Shown here: in pieces, positions 9,025-11,910 of the stretch
Numbering within the stretch: the stretch's first letter is position 1
Layout: each line of letters starts with the position of its first letter
Notes under the pieces: generated by a model
Database searches by the model: none
What the model was told of the DNA's origin: nothing
Seen by the model: only the letters and a program-made list of their open reading frames with translations
DNA from: Planctomycetaceae bacterium
GTDB lineage: Bacteria; Planctomycetota; Planctomycetia; Planctomycetales; Planctomycetaceae
Assembly (NCBI GenBank): GCA_020426065.1
Contig: JAGQQT010000070.1
Coordinates: forward strand, 1-11,910
Direction of reading: 5' to 3'
Length of the DNA: 11,910 nt
Program-made: the position numbers and the translations under genes

Positions 9025-9305
9025 GGATTCTGCAGGAATTTCGCTTCTTCAGAGAGTCAATGGTGAGTGAATGAGACCGACTGGTTCATGAGAAAATTAT
9101 TTAATGCGCAGGATACGGTGAGTTGGACAAATACGCAATATCATGCCAACCTTGGAACCGACATTCTCCCCGGTTTTTCGAAAAAACATGAGTCATTTCT
9201 GATGTGTCCATGCCGGGAATTTGTCGAGTTCATCTCCATTGTCTATAGTCTGGATCCGGGGATTTCCCGCAATATTTCCCTTTCTGGCAGACTCTGGACA
9301 AACTG
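9025..9305. other. Divergent intergenic region between fabH and the DOMON-like gene
   Basis: 281 bp. It holds an AT-rich patch (9091-9105), a 12-bp perfect palindrome TTTTTCGAAAAA (9174-9185) followed by the odd palindrome ATGAGTCAT (9188-9196), and a candidate forward promoter (9221-9249). No good reverse-strand promoter for fabH was found. A forward open frame at 9067-9306 is judged non-coding. Confidence 0.6.
9221..9249 (+). promoter_or_regulatory. Candidate sigma70-type promoter for the DOMON-like gene
   Basis: TTGTCG (9221-9226; 4 of 6 to -35), a spacer of exactly 17 nt, then TATAGT (9244-9249; 5 of 6 to -10). Transcription would begin near 9256 and give a leader of about 50 nt before the ATG at 9306. 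The -35 box differs from that proposed for the tRNA gene by one base. Confidence 0.45.
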
Positions 9306-9983
9306 ATGTCTCATGAAATTGATTCGCTGATCGTATCTCCGGAATTCTATTTTCTGGCGGAAGCGAGCCTCTGTCGCGACGATCAGTTCGAGAAAAGAGT
9401 GCGATCCGGTAAATGTCCGCCACTCCCAGAATCCTTCCGCCTCCCGGACCTGTTCATCCGCAGCCTGGAAGAACCCGCCGGGCAGTCAGTTCTGGCCTGC
9501 TGGAGTGAACAGGGGCTTGGGATTCAGTTTCAGCTTGAGGCCCCTGCTCCGGCAGACTCCGCAGGTTTGAAAAAAGCTTCCGTTCTGGATCGCATTCAGC
9601 TATTTATCGATACTCGTGACCTGAAATCGAATCACCGGCTCACCCGCTTCTGTGCGGTTTTCGAGATCGTTCCGCCCAATCGATTTCTGGGAAAACAGAA
9701 CGCGAAGATCTCGCTCAACGAATCCTCACACCATCATCAGCAACTCGAAACCGGTACCATCGAGATTCCTTTTGCAAGTTCACTGAACAAGCAGGGATAT
9801 CTGCTGAGTATCTTCATCCCGCGGGAAGTCCTGACCGGATTCTCACCCGCTGAAGTTCCCTCGCTGGGGTTTTATTATCTGTGGAATGACTGCCAGCTGG
9901 GAATGATTTCGTTCGGCCCCCGACCGGAGTTTCCCGTTGCCAGCGATCCCAGTTTGTGGCCCAGCTTAAAGCTGATCAGTTGA
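9306..9983 (+). CDS. DOMON/CBM9-like beta-sandwich protein, planctomycete type, no signal peptide
   Basis: 225 residues. The N-terminus (MSHEIDSLIVSPEF) is polar, without a signal peptide or membrane segment. The middle follows the pattern of carbohydrate-binding family 9 / DOMON-like domains: SVLACWSEQGLGIQFQLE (61-78) as a strand pair, then DRIQLFIDTRD (95-105), where an Asp-leading strand is followed by the D-T-R motif, HRLTRFCAVFEIVP (110-123), EIPFASSL (153-160) and GYLLSIFIPREVL (164-176). In exported relatives this fold binds sugars or haem; here the lack of an export signal implies a cytoplasmic role. I recall similar planctomycete proteins only as hypothetical. It likely has its own promoter and overlaps the 3' end of the convergent gene by 18 bp. 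Fold family moderate; ligand unknown. Confidence 0.72.
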   Translation: MSHEIDSLIVSPEFYFLAEASLCRDDQFEKRVRSGKCPPLPESFRLPDLFIRSLEEPAGQSVLACWSEQGLGIQFQLEAPAPADSAGLKKASVLDRIQLFIDTRDLKSNHRLTRFCAVFEIVPPNRFLGKQNAKISLNESSHHHQQLETGTIEIPFASSLNKQGYLLSIFIPREVLTGFSPAEVPSLGFYYLWNDCQLGMISFGPRPEFPVASDPSLWPSLKLIS

Positions 9984-10514
9984 TTGAACTGATGGATTTC
10001 TCTGGAGCAGCAGACTGGCGATCAACACCAGCAGCATGGCAACAGAGTTCATCACTTCTGTTGACCGATGATAACTGCGAAACCATTGGGGACGTGGCGA
10101 ACCGAGCGGCAGGAGCATCTTGACCAGTTCGCAGTAAACGAAAATATAATCAACCACCAGGGTGATGACCGCCAGCAGAATCAGGCTGAAGGCGAACAGA
10201 TAACGCCTTTTTCCACTCGCCAGCATGGCATTCGCAAGACCAGTCAGCAGGCTGCCTCCCAGCAGTACAAACGTAAACGTGTAGTACACGGGAAAACGAA
10301 GGAGCACAAGCTGATCCAGAATCAGCGAATCAAAACCGCCCCGTGTAATTTCATGAACCGTGATCATGACGAACAGGATCGCCGCAAATACCCAGCCAGC
10401 AGTCAGCATTCTGAGTGTTGCCACGAGAAAGTTGCGGGGACGATTCGGGTCTGGCATCGGAACTGAATTCGGATAGGAGTCTGTTTTCGAAGTGAGGCTC
10501 TGTTTGGGCAACAC
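9966..10514 (-). CDS. Four-pass membrane protein, possibly DUF4149/TMEM205-like
   Basis: 182 residues from a GTG at 10514; an internal ATG at 10457 (Met20) would give 163 residues and removes only a polar, non-membrane leader. Neither start has a strong ribosome site. Four hydrophobic segments are visible at about 29-53, 68-98, 104-130 and 153-170. LLRFPVYYTF (71-80) in the second and FRSYHRSTEVMN (145-156) before the fourth recall the F-P-x-Y-F and H-x-x-S-x-x-x-N signatures of DUF4149/TMEM205-type proteins, though the match is by eye only. Function unknown. The gene begins 30 bp after the stop of the upstream membrane protein, so the two are probably one operon. Its last codons overlap the convergent DOMON-like gene. 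Confidence 0.68.
   Translation of the reverse strand: MLPKQSLTSKTDSYPNSVPMPDPNRPRNFLVATLRMLTAGWVFAAILFVMITVHEITRGGFDSLILDQLVLLRFPVYYTFTFVLLGGSLLTGLANAMLASGKRRYLFAFSLILLAVITLVVDYIFVYCELVKMLLPLGSPRPQWFRSYHRSTEVMNSVAMLLVLIASLLLQRNPSVQSTDQL
9975..9993. terminator. Hairpin at the convergent gene junction, possible weak bidirectional terminator
   Basis: ATCAGTT (9975-9981) and AACTGAT (9987-9993) form a perfect 7-bp stem with a 5-nt loop. It straddles the stop of the forward gene and lies inside the last codons of the reverse gene. Neither flank has a good T-run, so intrinsic termination would be weak. Confidence 0.3.
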
Positions 10515-10544
10515 AATACTGGTATCAGGTGCCCCGGGCTAACA

Positions 10545-11910
10545 TCAGCGATACAGCTTGGCGGATGCACTGGATGCAGGGGTCTCTCGTCCGCTCCCGT
10601 TCACATATTCGGGGGAACGAAGCGATTGCTGCTGATCGGTTGAGGAGAAATCAGCCTCAGCCAGCAGACGGGGCCGAAACACAACCAGAATCAATAAAGG
10701 CAGATACCACAGCAGATAAAGTCCACCCAGCTGGGGATACCAGAATTGTGTTGCGACAATGATGGCGGCACTGGAGGAAAGCAGAACTTCCAGATTCTTT
10801 TTTCTGGGCCAGATCGTCAGGGAAATCACCAGCAGCAGAAACGCCACAATCACCGGAACACGGTAGGCAGGATGCACTCCCGTCCAGAATCCCTGCTGGT
10901 TGGGTGCCCCATCAAAACTGAGGACACGAAAGTCAATGCGATGAATCGTCTGCTGGGTGAACGCGTAAGCATCTGGTGTGATCAGGGCAATCGAACCAGC
11001 CAGTAACGCTCCCACCAGAATGACACCCGCGAAAAACCGCAAGGACCGCTTCCAGCCAAAGAAGGAAGCCCAGACAGGCAGGATGAACACTGGGAAGAAC
11101 ATGGAACCACAGGCACACCCCATCAGGATACCGGCCCAGAAGGGATAGGCGTAACAGGCAAAGGCCCATACCAGAAAGGCACAGGGTAAAACCTGGTTCA
11201 CCTCTCCCACAACGTACGAAGTGGCAGGGATCAACAGGTAGAGCGTGGCCATCGCTGTCCCTTGAGCCGCATCTTTGAACAGCGAACGACCGATCCAGTA
11301 CAGCCCGCTCACAATGGCCAGGTGGGCGAGCATCGCCAGTATGCGAGCTGCCGTTTCATGCACAATTCCGAAGCTGGAAGGATCGTTCACCCGAACATTC
11401 GCGCCCACCAGTTGCCGGGAAGTCGCTACCGCTGGCATCGCCAGAATGGAGGCAGCGGGTCCGGCAGTCACATCATCAGACGAATGGGCTCCTGAGGGAT
11501 CAGGTGCCTGCTGTGGATTCTGGGGTGGACGTTGAGAGTTAGTCGCGGCTTCGAGAATCTTCTCTCCCTGCATGACTGTCGAAACGGTCCCCGGAGGAGC
11601 GGGTCTCGTGATCGCCTCCGTCAGCAGAAACGCGAGGGCACAGCAGCCCAGAAAACGGATCCCGGCCGTCGACAGATTGGATTCAAGTCGGGATCGTTTC
11701 GAAAAAAAACCATCAAACAGAAGCCGAGCCAGACAAAAGGCTGTCACAATAAACAGCCAGGTATTGCCCAGCATTCCCCGGGCGTCATTTCTTACCAGCA
11801 GCAGACCGGGAGACAACGATAACAGCAGGATCAGGTCAAAATTTCTGAGGGACCAGATCCGACGAAAGCGATAATACACCGCGATTATCAGCATGGCCGA
11901 CAGATACAGC
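10545..11910 (-). CDS. Polytopic membrane protein, possibly GT-C/GT87-like; start probably beyond right edge
   Basis: An ATG at 11894 would give 449 residues, but the frame stays open and hydrophobic (LYLSA) to the right edge and that ATG falls inside a membrane segment, so the start is probably outside. About ten to twelve hydrophobic helices are visible. A soluble Pro/Gln/Ser-rich loop of about 85 residues (roughly 96-180 from ATG 11894) lies after the third or fourth. The C-terminal half, with aromatic-rich short loops (YAYPFWAG, FFPVFILPVWASFFGW, YPQLGGLYLLWYLP), resembles polyprenol-phosphate-dependent GT-C glycosyltransferases such as GT87/DUF2029. The acidic catalytic motif that would confirm this lies in the first periplasmic loop of such enzymes and is not in the window. 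It is followed after 30 bp by the four-pass membrane gene, presumably on one transcript. Membrane topology is secure; glycosyltransferase activity is inference. Confidence 0.7.
   Translation of the reverse strand, partial: LYLSAMLIIAVYYRFRRIWSLRNFDLILLLSLSPGLLLVRNDARGMLGNTWLFIVTAFCLARLLFDGFFSKRSRLESNLSTAGIRFLGCCALAFLLTEAITRPAPPGTVSTVMQGEKILEAATNSQRPPQNPQQAPDPSGAHSSDDVTAGPAASILAMPAVATSRQLVGANVRVNDPSSFGIVHETAARILAMLAHLAIVSGLYWIGRSLFKDAAQGTAMATLYLLIPATSYVVGEVNQVLPCAFLVWAFACYAYPFWAGILMGCACGSMFFPVFILPVWASFFGWKRSLRFFAGVILVGALLAGSIALITPDAYAFTQQTIHRIDFRVLSFDGAPNQQGFWTGVHPAYRVPVIVAFLLLVISLTIWPRKKNLEVLLSSSAAIIVATQFWYPQLGGLYLLWYLPLLILVVFRPRLLAEADFSSTDQQQSLRSPEYVNGSGRETPASSASAKLYR

Noticed and set aside
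9067..9306. Forward 79-codon frame ending in TGATG overlap with the DOMON-like start
   Set aside because: The overlap suggests coupling, but there is no ribosome site. The product has no pattern, and the best promoter in the region lies inside it.

Overview
The window looks like ordinary chromosome from a member of the Planctomycetota, plausibly a Gimesia, Rubinisphaera or Planctomicrobium relative. The clade signal comes from a PSD1 (DUF1553) C-terminus next to a Tat-exported DUF1501 protein, a pairing that planctomycetes carry in many paralogous copies. A cytosolic DOMON-like protein of planctomycete type and orphan membrane proteins fit the same picture. G+C is moderate (low-to-mid 50s % by eye). 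I see no insertion sequence, phage gene, CRISPR array or rRNA.

Layout. Positions 1-2917 hold a forward operon: the 3' part of a PSCyt1/DUF1549/DUF1553-type surface protein, then the DUF1501 protein, closed by a strong intrinsic terminator. Next is a forward gene for a short, divergent Ldh2-family protein that lacks the family's two conserved histidine motifs. A tRNA-Arg(CCT) follows with its own promoter just upstream. On the reverse strand comes a lipoprotein with a CsgG/TolB-N-like domain, divergent from a forward diamine-acetyltransferase-like GNAT gene. A reverse pair fabH-recG follows (3-oxoacyl-ACP synthase III and the branch-migration helicase). A 281-bp divergent intergenic region with a candidate promoter separates fabH from a forward DOMON/CBM9-like gene. 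That gene converges on, and overlaps by 18 bp, a reverse operon of two integral-membrane proteins. The upstream one of these runs off the right edge.

How the genes relate. The PSD1 and DUF1501 proteins probably act together outside the cytoplasm, because such pairs are repeatedly found side by side; their chemistry is not established. fabH and recG are housekeeping genes (fatty-acid initiation and DNA repair) that happen to be codirectional. The two membrane proteins at the right end are 30 bp apart and likely co-transcribed. No complete novel defence or mobile system is visible. The most unusual items are the apparently catalytically dead Ldh2 homologue, the large insertion inside the PSD1 domain, and the convergent gene overlap that carries a hairpin.
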